Below, one piece after another: positions 46,701 to 56,259 of a stretch of 64,000 bases of DNA (positions within the stretch are counted from its first letter, which is position 1; every line of letters starts with the position of its first letter). A model generated the notes under the pieces. The model did not search any database. It was not told the origin of the DNA and was given only the letters and a program-made list of their open reading frames with translations. Origin of the DNA: Tenrec ecaudatus (Eukaryota > Chordata > Mammalia > Afrosoricida > Tenrecidae). Location of the stretch: NCBI RefSeq assembly GCF_050624435.1, contig NC_134535.1:122809731-122873730 (forward strand), given 5' to 3'. The position numbers and the translations under genes were made by a program.

Positions 46701-48241
46701 CTTTCAGCATTCCCTGGGGACCTTGCCGCTCCATTCCCTTGCTGTTCCGCTGCACTCCCCCAGTGCTTTGCCTTGGTGTGGTAGGATCAGGTCAGGCGCA
46801 AAATACACATTTTCTTTATGATGTTCTGTTTCATCTCTCATTTACTTCTGGACCAAATAGTCTTTTGGGGTCAAACTTTTGAAAGGTATACTATGATTTT
46901 GTAGTCTACATTAGGTGAAACCCTGGCAACATAGTAGGCTATGCCTCGACCTGCTAAGGTCAGCAGTTCAAAACTACCTGCTGCTCTTCAGGGGAAAGAT
47001 GAGGCTTTCTACAACCCTAACGTGTCTCTGAGGTCAGAGGAATGAAGGCATCTCTTGTAGAAATGACTAGACTACGGCATGAAACAAGTTTTGATACAGG
47101 CCACAGGGAGAACTCTGGTAAGTTCTCCACAAAAACTTCTTGACCACCAATTTCATTTGGATATGGAGAGCCAGACTAAATGTACTGCCATCAAGAAACC
47201 AAAGAGTTAAACCATATCAAAATGATAATTTTGTATCACTCTTGTGACCCTATACAGAGTCCTCCAGTCATATGTTTAAAAATGACAAAAATCAAATTAA
47301 ACTCAAGACAAGCAAGTGGTACAGATCCTATCCACATTCATATGCATTTCTATATCCATATGCACACTCATAGTTAATAAATTCACTGTGCTTGGGCTAA
47401 ACCCAAACCAAATCCAAATCCACAGTTATGAAGTCGTTTCTGACTTAGAGTGACTCCATGCAGTATTCCAGAGCCCTGGTGGCATAGTGAGTTAAGCGTT
47501 GGGCTGCTAACCACAACGTCAGTAGGTTGAAACCACTAGGCACTCTACAGGAGAAAAATAAAGTTTTCTGTTCCTGAAAAGAGTCATTGTTTCAGAAATC
47601 CACAGGGGTAATTCTCCTCTGTCGTGTAGGGTCGCTGGTTGTGAGTTATAATAGACAATGTTGTTTGTCTTTCCTTCACGTGGCCTTGACACCTGTGCCT
47701 TTTTCTTTACCTCTAGACCCCTTTCAAAATGTAACTCTTGCTGCTTGGTCTACTCACTGAGTCTACCCCAAAATAATTTCATAAATCTGTGCCTTGATTT
47801 TATGAACAAACATCCAGTTAAGTAAATATGTAATGGCTTCGCTTTTGTCAGAAGTTTCACTTACTTTATCCTACTAGTGACCATTCTTGAAACACAAGGA
47901 TTTTCTGCCTGAAGGTGGAGACAATTCTCTTTCTGCTTATGAACCAATGCAATCTAAAAGCAAGGGCTGTTTCCCAGCAACATAGCCACCACAGGAAGTT
48001 TTCTCATGAATCTTAATTTGTTTGGCATCAGATCGAGAGTATTCCTATGCATTTTGTAATTGCCTTTTGTTTTTATTTTAACAGGTTCCAAATCCACAAT
48101 ACAGTTCTGCAAAAGAATGTGTTCCCCATTTGTGCATGGGTTCATCAGTCACTCATTTATGATCAACTCTGTAACATCTCCTCATATAGTATCTGTGAGA
48201 AAGCACTGGAAAATAATGGGGAGAGAATGGAGAAGGAGTGA
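34625..48241 (+). CDS. CLEC7A: CLEC7A (Dectin-1), beta-glucan receptor, complete gene of six coding exons
   Basis: Type II receptor of myeloid cells that recognises fungal beta-1,3-glucan and signals through Syk by a hemITAM. Coding exons are 34625-34727, 37241-37339, 38402-38539, 39647-39798, 44147-44262 and 48085-48241; joined 765 nt, 254 aa (human 247). Cytoplasmic DEDGYTQL (Tyr15) is the hemITAM. Membrane helix about 44-66, stalk 68-114, lectin-like domain from Cys120 with [19 protein letters not shown] and SICEK. Trp221-Val222-His223 matches the W-I-H glucan-binding motif of mouse Dectin-1. Oddities: the exon 3 donor is GC, exon 5 is one codon shorter than human, and the C-terminus is longer after CEK. 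No stop or frameshift is seen. An ATG three bases upstream (34622) is also possible; 34625 gives the human spacing to the hemITAM. Confidence 0.95.
35485..35660 (+). repeat. AfroSINE, sense
   Basis: ggttgctaaccataaagctg, aagcccaccagcc and gagagaaagatgaggct, ending ccgagtcagaaatcaac. Confidence 0.8.
35690..36250 (-). mobile_element. L1 3' UTR-like relic, antisense
   Basis: Order of cctgacgttggttgcaatc, ccccttcctgcctttgg and aagcttgaaagg, then ccaccactcagtatcagag, resembles a known eutherian L1 3' region read in antisense. A 156-codon frame across it is incidental. Confidence 0.5.
36850..37030 (-). repeat. AfroSINE, antisense, diverged
   Basis: tagaatgaccccatgtgg, tttccaatactgtaactct and ttacagaagcagaccacc are the antisense middle blocks. 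Confidence 0.6.
37241..37339 (+). CDS. CLEC7A: CLEC7A coding exon 2 (transmembrane helix)
   Basis: 99 nt in phase 1, acceptor ctcctcag, donor gtaagt. Encodes a hydrophobic segment ending in IAVVLGTL, as in human IAVVLGTM. Confidence 0.93.
37375..37600 (+). repeat. MIR element
   Basis: attatgtgtctgacacttat, taaatccccatttttat and gatcatcagctggtagtg follow MIR order directly after exon 2. Confidence 0.55.
38402..38539 (+). CDS. CLEC7A: CLEC7A coding exon 3 (stalk) with GC splice donor
   Basis: 138 nt, exactly the human length, phase 1 at both ends. [13 protein letters not shown] and [16 protein letters not shown] align residue by residue with the human stalk. The base pair after the exon end (38540-38541) is GC, in the context GAG|GCAAGG. 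The next GT candidates downstream (38596, 38599) would shift the frame. In human and mouse this exon is alternatively skipped to give the short isoform; skipping keeps frame here as well. Confidence 0.87.
39647..39798 (+). CDS. CLEC7A: CLEC7A coding exon 4 (first part of lectin-like domain)
   Basis: 152 nt, acceptor ttacag, donor gtaagt. Encodes [18 protein letters not shown] and the KEKCSLE cysteine, ending [11 protein letters not shown]. Confidence 0.95.
41011..41228 (+). repeat. AfroSINE, sense, followed by (TG)n
   Basis: gaagccctgatgtcatagta, gaaactaccagcag and gttctatcctgtcctgtag, ending gactcaaaggcaatg and 13-14 TG units at 41202-41228. Confidence 0.8.
41275..42450 (+). mobile_element. 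Afrotherian L1 3' UTR, sense
   Basis: Same order as 22939-24454: gaaggttgaacatgatagtg, ggaggcaaaggacattta and gcttgaagataaa, ending cctcaataaaatggttttt. 5'-truncated. Confidence 0.8.
43175..43358 (+). repeat. AfroSINE, sense
   Basis: gactgctaaccgtaaagtca, aacccatcagccact and gccttgaaaaccctatag, ending gttggaattgacttgg. Confidence 0.85.
44147..44262 (+). CDS. CLEC7A: CLEC7A coding exon 5
   Basis: 116 nt, acceptor ctacag, donor gtaagt. Encodes [25 protein letters not shown] replaces human FSSNL, one residue fewer. Confidence 0.95.
44800..44985 (+). repeat. MIR element
   Basis: tgagtcaatcacttaacac, tgatcctcactttccatgt and acatggcctggcacatc are MIR core blocks. Confidence 0.65.
45270..46000 (-). 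mobile_element. Old L1 ORF2 relic, antisense
   Basis: cattttggtcagagaacatg and later atgtatggcccactt match antisense L1 ORF2 order; no open frame. Confidence 0.6.
46590..46880 (-). mobile_element. L1 3' UTR-like fragment
   Basis: Ordered phrases gttttccagtccagtctgtt, ccactttcagcattccctg and gctttgccttggtgtggtag resemble a eutherian L1 3' region; the assignment is from memory. Confidence 0.4.
46915..47035 (+). repeat. AfroSINE, sense, 3'-truncated
   Basis: gaaaccctggcaacatagta, ctgctaaggtcagcagttc and ggaaagatgaggctttctac. Confidence 0.75.
47468..47665 (+). repeat. AfroSINE, sense, near full length
   Basis: gagccctggtggcatagtga at the head, then ggctgctaaccacaacgtca, aaaccactaggca and gtcgtgtagggtcgctgg. 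The best-preserved head in the window. Confidence 0.88.
48085..48241 (+). CDS. CLEC7A: CLEC7A coding exon 6 (glucan-binding motif, stop)
   Basis: Acceptor taacag. Contains [14 protein letters not shown] and SYSICEK; the stop TGA is at 48239-48241. The tail [12 protein letters not shown] replaces the short human KFSM and is rich in charged residues. Poly(A) signals AATAAA follow at 48263-48268 and 48297-48302. Confidence 0.95.
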
Positions 48242-48462
48242 GAACTGTGGGAGAGATTTAAAAATAAAACAAAATACAACAAAAAAATGAAGACAAAATA
48301 AATGCTGAACATGTTGAGCAATGTCATCTCCCGCCACTCCAACAACTTTATTTTCTTAGCTGAGAAACAGGACGGAGAAGCTGTGATTTCTGTATTGTCC
48401 AACCCGGTTTTGTTTTCCTTTTGGATTCATTTTAAAAACTGTGGAAAATAAACAAAACTTCA

Positions 48463-48655
48463 AACTACACTTCCCTGCCATCCAGTCAATTCTGACTCAC
48501 AGAGAGCAGAGGAACTACCTCTGTGGGTTTCTAAGGATGTACGTTTTTAGAGGAGTAGGAAGCCTCATCTTTCTCCTACTGACCAGATGGTGGAATGAAG
48601 CCCACTGCCTTGTGATTAGCAGCCCAGTGTGTTCCCCAATATGGTCCCAGGGTTA
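48463..48655 (-). repeat. AfroSINE, antisense
   Basis: ctgccatccagtcaattctg, gcctcatctttctcctactg and gattagcagcccagtgtg. Lies about 220 bp past the CLEC7A stop codon. Confidence 0.85.
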
Positions 48656-48944
48656 AACATTTTCCTTTTCTACAATCTCTACCTGTACAGTCCAGTGACA
48701 TTAGTTATGTTCATCAAATCGTTCAACCATCACCATTAACTGTTTCCAAAATTTCTCATCATCCTTGAACGGAAGCTCAGTGTACCCTAAGCCTTGATTA
48801 CTTGGGATTTTAAATGCAAACTCTTTGTTGCCCTAGAAAATATTCTAGGGCAAAATTATAGCAGAGTCATTAATTATGCAATGGTTTCTAAAATTGTAAT
48901 ACTAAAAAAGGAGGACAAAGAAACAATGACTCTTTTTTCATTTA

Positions 48945-51150
48945 TTTTTAACAGTTTATTGGCACTTCATCCACCTATCATACAATTAAGTAGTTCAATC
49001 ATAGTCAAGAAGAGTTGTACAATCATTACTATAATCAATTTTAGAACATTTTCTTCTTTGCACTCATTGTTACTCATGTAATTAATTTTTAAATTGTGGC
49101 AAAGATATACACCACCAAACAATTAAAAAAAACTTCTACATGTATAATTCAATGCCATTGATGGTACTCTTCATGTTGTCCAACCATTATTGATAGCCTG
49201 CTCCAAATTGTTCCGCAATTAAACTGAACTCAATGCCCAATATGCAAAAAACTCGTCCTTCTACCTATGGTAACCATAGGTCAGGTTTGGTTTCTTTATT
49301 TTTTTTTCCCCCAGTAGTTTTCTTGATATAATTTTCACAGATCATACACTTCTATAGTTAAATCACTTTTACAAGAGTTTATCTACATCATCAAAATCAA
49401 TTCTAATGCTCCCTCCTTCCTCCTGCATGCATTGCTTGTCCCCAGTTCTCCTCACCCTCTCCACCAACCATGCCCCCCTTTCCTGATAAACCATTGCATT
49501 ACTTATTGTCTCTATGCATCCACTCTCTCTGTGCTTCACAAACTGGGAAACCCAACAGAAACAATAAAAATACAAAAAAGGAAAAAGAAAAATGAAAATA
49601 ATTATATAAAGATAAAAATAAAGAGTAAAAGAAAAGACTACTAACAATATTTTTAAAGCCAGAGAAGAAATATCTGTCATGGAACAAATGAGAAATATTT
49701 CAGTCTAAAAAAAATTCAGGTTAGGTGAAGAGGGAGGTCAACTAACCAAGTATTATATTATACCATGGTTCAATCCACCATTATCAAGTTTACAATGATC
49801 TCTGTCTGACAGTACAGCTGTTGGAGTCCCTCACCTGTGGCCAGAGGGGGTCTGTCAGAGGCTTAATCTGACTGAATACTCTGCAGATGGATTTTGGGCT
49901 CCCACTGTCCTCCAGAGACTTCTACAAACTGGGTGCTCACAATTTAAGTTCTGATACTTTCCCCTTCATTATATTGGGATTTCGTTGTCATCATCTTTAT
50001 ATCATATAGGCTGATATGCTTTTTCAATATTGACTTACTTAATCCCTCCCTTTGATGGCTGTTTGTTTGAATACGAGCCTTTAAGACTTCAGACACAATT
50101 CCATTGGATAGCCTGGCACCATCTCCTTTCTTCACCACACTTTGCTGAGACACCCTTATTTCCAGGACTCTCTTTATAAAGGTGCCTATCAATCAGGGCC
50201 ATGTTATAAGAACTAACTGTTCTAGGACTGGGGCTAGAATGATGTGAAAATTCAGAATCCATCTGCTTGTCTACAGCTTATGGATGACTGATTTACTTTG
50301 GTGGTCATATGACAGAAACAAAAACAAATAACAACAATAAATAAAAGAAAATAAACAAACAAACAAAAAGAAAACCTATCTGTTGCCTGGGGTATATAGC
50401 AATTGAATTGATAACGTCAATAATTTGTCTAATGGCATAGAACTTAAGGTACTGTTGTGTGTATAGTCCAACTGCAAGCTGCAACTCATGAGTTGTTGCT
50501 TTGTTCAGATTGATTTCTTAATTGATTGAACTCTGTTTACATTGAGCATGGGCATTGGTGCTGGGGGAAATTTTCCTATATCATTTCTTACAAGTGAAGA
50601 TCCTAGCCTATCAGATTAAAACCTGTCATATTAATGGAAGGGAAGCATTGAGGTACTAAATATATGATGGTTCTGGGTCCCCTTTCAATGGACACTGACT
50701 AAGGCATGGGTCCCACCCAAGGTCCAACGACCGACATGTCTAGTCTTGGGGTGACCATCCTTTGCTTCCTCTCCCATCAGAGTATTTTAGTCCTGAGTCC
50801 AAGAGTTCAGGGAGTTTTGAGATAGGGCCCAGTTTGTTCAGTTGGGCTTCCATGTTGTATTCATCTGGTGTGGCCTTGGGGGCTGTCATATTCCTTGTAT
50901 AACCAGTGTCTATGAGCATCATAGTGCTTACACCATGGACAGTGGGGTGGAAATGTACTCGAAGTGCTGCCTACCTAGGACCATAAAACCAGGTTTATTC
51001 TTACTTTAGGTTCCCTACAGTGATTGTTTAGCATCCCTTCCATACGTGAAGTTGCTCCTCCCCCTTTACCATACCCACCAACAGAAAGATCAGTGCCTCT
51101 ACTGGAAGGTAGTTGCTCCCTTCCCCTGTCTTAATTTGATTTTCAAGTAA
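48945..51150 (-). mobile_element. Long L1 3' UTR, antisense
   Basis: Begins tttaacagtttattggcac and runs through more than 2 kb with the same block order as 56260-58390 (gtctgacagtacagctg, acgagcctttaagactt, ttgagcatgggcattgg). No ORF2 is recognised. Fills most of the CLEC7A-CLEC1A gap. Confidence 0.75.
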
Positions 51151-51317
51151 GGTTCTCTCATTTCTATGGAAGGCCTGTTGTTTGGTCACACCCTTGTCTC
51201 AGAAAGTATTGACTCTTTTGAAGTTCTTTTGGAATTTAACTGTGAACTCTTGTTGGCAAGTGTCGCTTATCTTTTCAGTTGAATATTTGAACTCATTTGG
51301 AGATAGATTCTATTTTT

Positions 51318-51633
51318 AAAATGTTGTATTAGGGGCTCATACAACTCTTATCACAATCCATACATACATCAATTGTGTAAAGTACATCTGTACAATCATT
51401 GCCCTCATCATTTTCAAAACATTTGCTCTCCACTTAAGCCCTTGGCATCAGGTCCTCTTTTTTCTCCCTCCCTCCCTGCTCCCCCTCCCTCATGAGCCCT
51501 TGATAATTTATAAATTATTATTTTGTCATATCTTTCCCTGTTCAACATCTCCCTTCAACTCCTTTTCTGTTGTGCATCCCCCAGGGAGGAGGTCACATGT
51601 AAATCCTTGTAATCGGTTCCCTCTTTAGAGTCT
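51318..51633 (-). mobile_element. Short L1 3' end, antisense, with 13-bp target duplication
   Basis: gtattaggggctcatacaac to gtaatcggttccctc. Flanked by AGATTCTATTTTT (51305-51317) and AGAGTCTATTTTT (51634-51646). Severely 5'-truncated insertion. Confidence 0.82.
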
Positions 51634-51807
51634 ATTTTTATTTGAATACTGAGTACTTGTTTTTTGTAAGCTGTATAAAATACACAAATCACCCAAGCAG
51701 GAAATACTGTCTTCTTGGATTTGACATTGTGTCATGTACACAGTGTAGCCTGTATTGATATGTTTTATGTACTATGTATAGAGCCCTAAATATGGAATCA
51801 GGGCAAC

Positions 51808-52284
51808 TTTCTAGACCAGGTTGACTAGAGAAAGAAATCCAGAGACACTCATATGTGTGTAAGAGAGTGCTTTATATAAAAGAGCAATTGTATTTTAAGA
51901 AAACATGCCAACCCAGTCCAGATCAAGTTCATAAGTCCGATATTACCCATATGTCTGATACTAGCCCATAAATTCCTCTTTAGATTCACATAGCACATGC
52001 AATAGTGTACAATGTAGGAAGATCACAGACTGGTGGGTGAAAAGTCTTGTGGATCCAGTGGTGGTAGAAGCATTTCCAGGGCTCTGGCTGCCGTCGGTGT
52101 GGCTCCATGTAGCTTGTCAATAGTATTGTATAACAGAAAGAGTGTGTGTCCCGCCTCCCAGGTGAAAGAAAGCAGAATCCACATGAGAAGGAATCATCAG
52201 GCATCACCATTTGATTGATAGGCTGAACTCTACCCCTTGACTCTTAATGTCCTCGAGTTGACATAGAATTATGTAACTACCACA
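51808..52284 (+). mobile_element. LTR-like solo element (fossil)
   Basis: Reads ctagaccaggttgactagag at the left and ends gtaactaccaca. An uninterrupted relative of the split 13461-16330 element. Non-coding; probable ERVL/MaLR-type solo LTR, old. Confidence 0.55.
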
Positions 52285-52649
52285 GTAAATGAACTTGAAT
52301 TTCTATTATATCATGGATTTTGTATTTACTGGGGAAAAAACATACATCCTTTGTATTTCAAGGGAATCATAATGCCTGGCTCTATTGGAGTCCTTTCTTG
52401 TCCTCAAAAGCACAGCACTATGTTAGACACTGTGTCAGTGTTGTGCTTTAACTTCAAGTAGCATCTCATACATAGGTGGAACGCAGACAATTTCTGACTA
52501 GCTAAATGAAGAAATGGGAAAAAAATCTTGAGTATAACCAGAGCGATGTTTTTGTGTTCTATAAGATCGTGACTATCATCAATAAACTGCAAGGCTGGCC
52601 TCTTTTTCTCAATTCAATATCTCAGAAAGTATGGGTGCACATTTCTGAT

Positions 52650-52735
52650 TAACAGGTTCCTGTACAAAGTGACCCACAGGGGATCGATATGGATTGGCAT
52701 CGACTCAATGGCAGTGAGTTTGGGTTTGGTGTTTG
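52650..52735 (+). repeat. AfroSINE 3' end, sense
   Basis: gattggcatcgactcaatgg followed by cagtgagtttgggtttgg, the terminal segment only. Confidence 0.75.
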
Positions 52736-52747
52736 GTATCATGTGAA

Positions 52748-52950
52748 ATGAGCCCTGACAGTACTGTGAGCTAGGCAGCAGGCTGTTAACCAAAAGATCA
52801 GGGTTTCAAACCCATCAGCTGTTCCCAGGGCGACCAATGAGGCTTTCTGCTCCTACAAAGATGTACAGTCTCAGAAACCAGGGAACATTTCTCGTCTGCC
52901 CTATAGAGAGTCGCCATGAGTTAGAATGAACTAGATGGCAGTGGGTATAT
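52748..52950 (+). repeat. AfroSINE, sense
   Basis: gagccctgacagtactgtga, ttaaccaaaagatcagg and gtctcagaaaccagggaac, ending actagatggcagtggg. The terminal block resembles a CTCF core once its CpG has decayed. Confidence 0.85.
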
Positions 52951-53331
52951 TGGGAAGGAATCCTGGTAGCATTGGGCTGCGTGCTCATCTGCTAATTGAA
53001 AGGATAAAAGTGGGAACCTCCCAGGCTGTGTTCCGCTCACCCAACATTGTCTACTTTAGATTCTATAGCTCACTGCCATGGCCACACACATCTCAGAGAC
53101 AATATTCATAAAAACACTTGCTATTTCCCCTCAGCCAGACCTATTTGGCATTCAGGGTATGAGCTCACTGGAAAGGGGCTGGGCCTCAGCAGGCAGGAAC
53201 TTGAGCCAGAGATTCTCCCTGCTACTTTCAGGAGAGGCAAACATTGGGAATGTCTTTCAGTGCCTGGGCTCCTAGACGCTCTCACAATACCCACAGGGCC
53301 ACAACTCTGTCTTAGCCCTGCCAGCTTCCAG

Positions 53332-53449
53332 ATGCATGCCAAGTACAGCAGCACAAGGGACATGCTAGATGATGATGGGGGCACCACCCTAAGCCTACAT
53401 TCTCGCGCTTCTACAGTGACCCGACGCCTGGAAGGACCTCAGCAAGCAG
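53332..53449 (+). CDS. CLEC1A: CLEC1A, first coding exon only
   Basis: Encodes the cytoplasmic tail of C-type lectin domain family 1 member A, a type II receptor of endothelial and dendritic cells; the fungal melanin receptor role is known in human and mouse. The exon gives 39 codons plus one base before a gtacgc donor. MHAKYSSTRDMLDDDGGTTL aligns with human MQAKYSSTRDMLDDDGDTTM without gaps, and the exon length and phase are as in human. The start is the ATG at 53332; the frame is open upstream but has no ATG that improves the alignment. I searched the remaining 10.5 kb and found no exon 2 (membrane helix), so the rest of the gene lies past the window. Same strand and order as in other placentals. 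Confidence 0.93.
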
Positions 53450-54225
53450 GTACGCTGACTCCCTGAGTCCAGAGAGAACAGAGCTCTTGAGAATAGCGAG
53501 AGCTGAGGATACGTCTCAGTGAATTGTAGAAATTGGAGGGAAGGAAATGCTTTTATGGTTTATAGTCATTGTGTGACTGTGCACACTTGATAATCTGTGT
53601 GCCACATCTATATCCATCTGAACACTGAAGCTGAGCGTGCACAGACGTACCTTCTACTGAGATACCGTGACTGGCATTGTAAGGACACATTGCAGCAGAG
53701 GATTTGTTGCTTTCTCTATCATGCACGTTTAGCATATAAACATGAGACTGTATAAAATTAAAGCAAAATCTTCCCCTTCCCGCCTCCCAGTGAAGAACAA
53801 ATCTCATGTTTCTTCTTACCTTCTGGTATCTGATTAGGAAATAGAGTTTCATTAAAAACTACCTTTTGTGTAATTTTGAACTTAACAGTGTCAGAGTGAG
53901 ATTTCCAGAAACATGGTTCTTTGTTATAATAATCCTACACTTTGAAGTTACTAGTCCTTGAGATATTCATATCACCGCAGGTGGTCAGTTTTGTCATCTG
54001 TGATATGAGATTAAAACAAATGCTTTCTAATGTCCCTTCAGCTCCGATGTTCTGTGATTTGATCATAAAAAAGTGGTCTCAGATGAAAGTATACCTAATC
54101 TCTATATCCTTTAGCTCTATTAAGTCCTCCAGAATATTAGTGGCATGATGGAATCAAATTATGATAATATTTTATTGATACATTCAGTCTTCAACTATTC
54201 ATGTCTTAGTAATGAAAAGTGTTTC

Positions 54226-54248
54226 TCCACCCCCACCCCCACCCCCAT
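54226..54248. repeat. (CCCCCA)n short tandem run
   Basis: Four cacccc-type units in a row within otherwise unique intron sequence. Confidence 0.85.
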
Positions 54249-54540
54249 TGATGGAGAAGAGAAAATTGGCATTCACAGTGAAAGGGCTTATTTCTTGGGT
54301 AGCTCAGTCAATCTAAGATGGAAATTTCACTTGAACTATAGTGAAAGAACTTTACACTAGCATATAAGCAGGTCTAGTTTCTAATAACAAGTATACTAAT
54401 TACTAAGTGTAAACTGAAACAAGTTATTTATATACCCTTGGGTTTTAGGTGCCTTATTTATAAAATATATATGATGGCAAAAGCTTATTATGTCCCACAT
54501 AGTTTTCTTCATATTAATTTGAACTACTGTAAATGAAAAA

Positions 54541-54745
54541 GGAGTATGGGTGATGTCGTGGTTATGCATTGTGCTGCTGAGTTCCAGGGCAAAAGTTTGA
54601 AACCATCAGCCATGTACCTGGAGAAAGATGAGGCTTTCTACTCCTGTAAAGAATTCCAGTCCCAGAAACCAAAAGGGGCAATTTTACTCTGTCCTATGGG
54701 CTCGCAATGAGTTGAAAATGATTCTTTGGCCGTGAGTTGGGTCTT
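54541..54745 (+). repeat. AfroSINE, sense
   Basis: ggagtatgggtgatgtcgtg, gagaaagatgaggctttcta and ttttactctgtcctatggg, ending with ttggccgtgagttggg. Confidence 0.8.
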
Positions 54746-54796
54746 TATTGTAAAGCAGAACTAACCAAACCTCTGGTACCTGTTGTTTATGACAGC

Positions 54797-55120
54797 AATG
54801 GTGGTCCAGTGATAGAATTCTCACGTCCCATCTGGGAGAGCAGGGTCCAATCCCTGGTCAGTATACCACATGCTCAACCCTCATGTGCCTGTCAGTGGAA
54901 GCTTGGGTGGTCCTATGGTGCTATAGAGGTTTCAGATGACTTCCAGACTAACACAGACTGGGGAGGAGGCCTGATGATCTACTTCTAAAACCCAGAATGG
55001 ATCACAGTGGTCAGATCAACAACAGATTATTGGAATGACACAGGAATCGTTAGCAGTGTGTTCTGTTGTTCAGAGTCAACACGAGTCAGGTCCTACTCAA
55101 GGACAACTAACAACAACAAT
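54797..55120 (+). repeat. tRNA-Gly-headed SINE with RTE-type tail
   Basis: The head GTGGTCCAGTGATAGAATTC is tRNA-Gly-like (A box) with the B box ggtccaatccc near 54846-54856. The body runs through gaggtttcagatgacttcc and the tail ends gacaactaacaacaacaat, the same end as the BovB/RTE LINEs here. Such SINEs are known to be moved by RTE. It is not a functional tRNA gene: the sequence departs from a tRNA after the B box. Confidence 0.82.
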
Positions 55121-55204
55121 AAATATTTAATTTGGAAAAGTATGCGAAGTGCTGGATGCATCAGAGACACTAAAAAAATGCGCGTTTTCTTTCACTCTAT
55201 TCCA

Positions 55205-55380
55205 TTACCAGGATTCCTAGTGGTTCAGAGGTTAAGTGCTCAGCTTCCATCTGAGGATTCAGCTGTTCGAAACCACTATCTGTGCTGTGAGAAAAGAGAT
55301 GGAGCAGTCTGCTCCCAGGACAATCAATCAGAGCCTTGGAAACCCAGGAAGGTGTGCTACGCAGTATGATAGGTTCACAA
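55205..55380 (+). repeat. AfroSINE, sense, diverged
   Basis: gattcctagtggttcagagg, gctgttcgaaaccact and ccttggaaacccaggaagg. Confidence 0.75.
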
Positions 55381-55387
55381 GGAGGAA

Positions 55388-55580
55388 TTCACCCTGTGCC
55401 AATAGGCTTTTCTGGTTGTTTTTTCTATTTCTTGGCAATTCCTAAAGCATTCTTTTCTGTTGATAGAAGTTTGGTTCCTAAATTTACCCTGTGGCAATAG
55501 GTTTTTCTGGTTGTTTTTTTTTCTATTCGTTGGCAGTTCCTAAAGCTTTCTTTCCTGTTGATAGAAGTTTGGTTCCTAAA
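55388..55580. repeat. Tandem duplication, two copies of about 95 bp
   Basis: 55388-55482 and 55483-55580 both run from a t(c/t)accctgtg start through ggcttttctggttg-type sequence to agtttggttcctaaa, with roughly ten small differences. The unit is not a recognised repeat. Confidence 0.88.
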
Positions 55581-56019
55581 CTCCCAGTAAGCTGTCCGAG
55601 GTCCTAGGGAATTTCCAGTGTTCTTAATGTGAAGCAGAGTGACAAAGGCAGGGATGTCAGCTTCTGTGGGCACAGGATATGTGTAATAGGGTACGCTGTG
55701 CTTTCTTCCAACAGCTCTTGCAAGGGGTCAGTTCCGTAGGGTGTGGCTTGGAATAGCCTGTGTATAGCTTCATTTTTCATCTTTGGCCGGAGGCAGGAAC
55801 TCCCCCAGAGGTTGGTGATCAGCATTACCAGGGAACAGGGTGTACAAATGAATTATGCTAAGGGTGGAGAGTGGAGAAGGAGTCAGAACATGATAGAACA
55901 CTAGCTCCAGCAGCTGGCTGTCTCTTGTAAGAAATGGGAATTGAAGCAGTAGGGGTGTTTTCAAAAGGGCACACATCTGGAAACGGTTATCTTCCACTAC
56001 ATGTGTGATACCTTGTTTT

Positions 56020-56235
56020 CATTTAAAACTCACGTCCATGGCTATTGAGATGATTTTGATTCATAGCAACCCTGCAGGACTTAACAGAACTGCCCCTTGG
56101 GGGTTCCACAACTATCAGCTGTGACAGAAACAGACTGCCTAAGTTTATACTTACAGAGTGACTGGTGACTTTGAAACCCCAACCTGCCCCACCTGGCTAG
56201 CAGCCCATGTGCCACTAGGCCTCTTGGGTGTTATT
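56020..56235 (-). repeat. AfroSINE, antisense
   Basis: gattttgattcatagcaacc, cagaactgccccttggggg and ggctagcagcccatgtgcc, ending cactaggcctcttggg. Confidence 0.82.
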
Positions 56236-56259
56236 ATAGGGACCTATTTCTTTCTTTTT

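Larger units (their letters stand above)
44263..48084 (+). other. CLEC7A: CLEC7A intron 5
   Basis: Contains MIR (44800-44985), an antisense L1 ORF2 relic (45270-46000), an L1 3' UTR-like piece (46590-46880) and two AfroSINEs (46915-47035, 47468-47665). 46000-46590 and 47670-48080 look unique. Confidence 0.65.

Noticed and set aside
53047-53466. Longer CLEC1A N-terminus
   Set aside because: The frame is open upstream, but the extension has no counterpart in human, and the ATG at 53332 gives the exact human length.
54797-54870. Functional tRNA-Gly gene
   Set aside because: Only the A and B boxes resemble a tRNA; no acceptor stem closes, and a SINE body follows.
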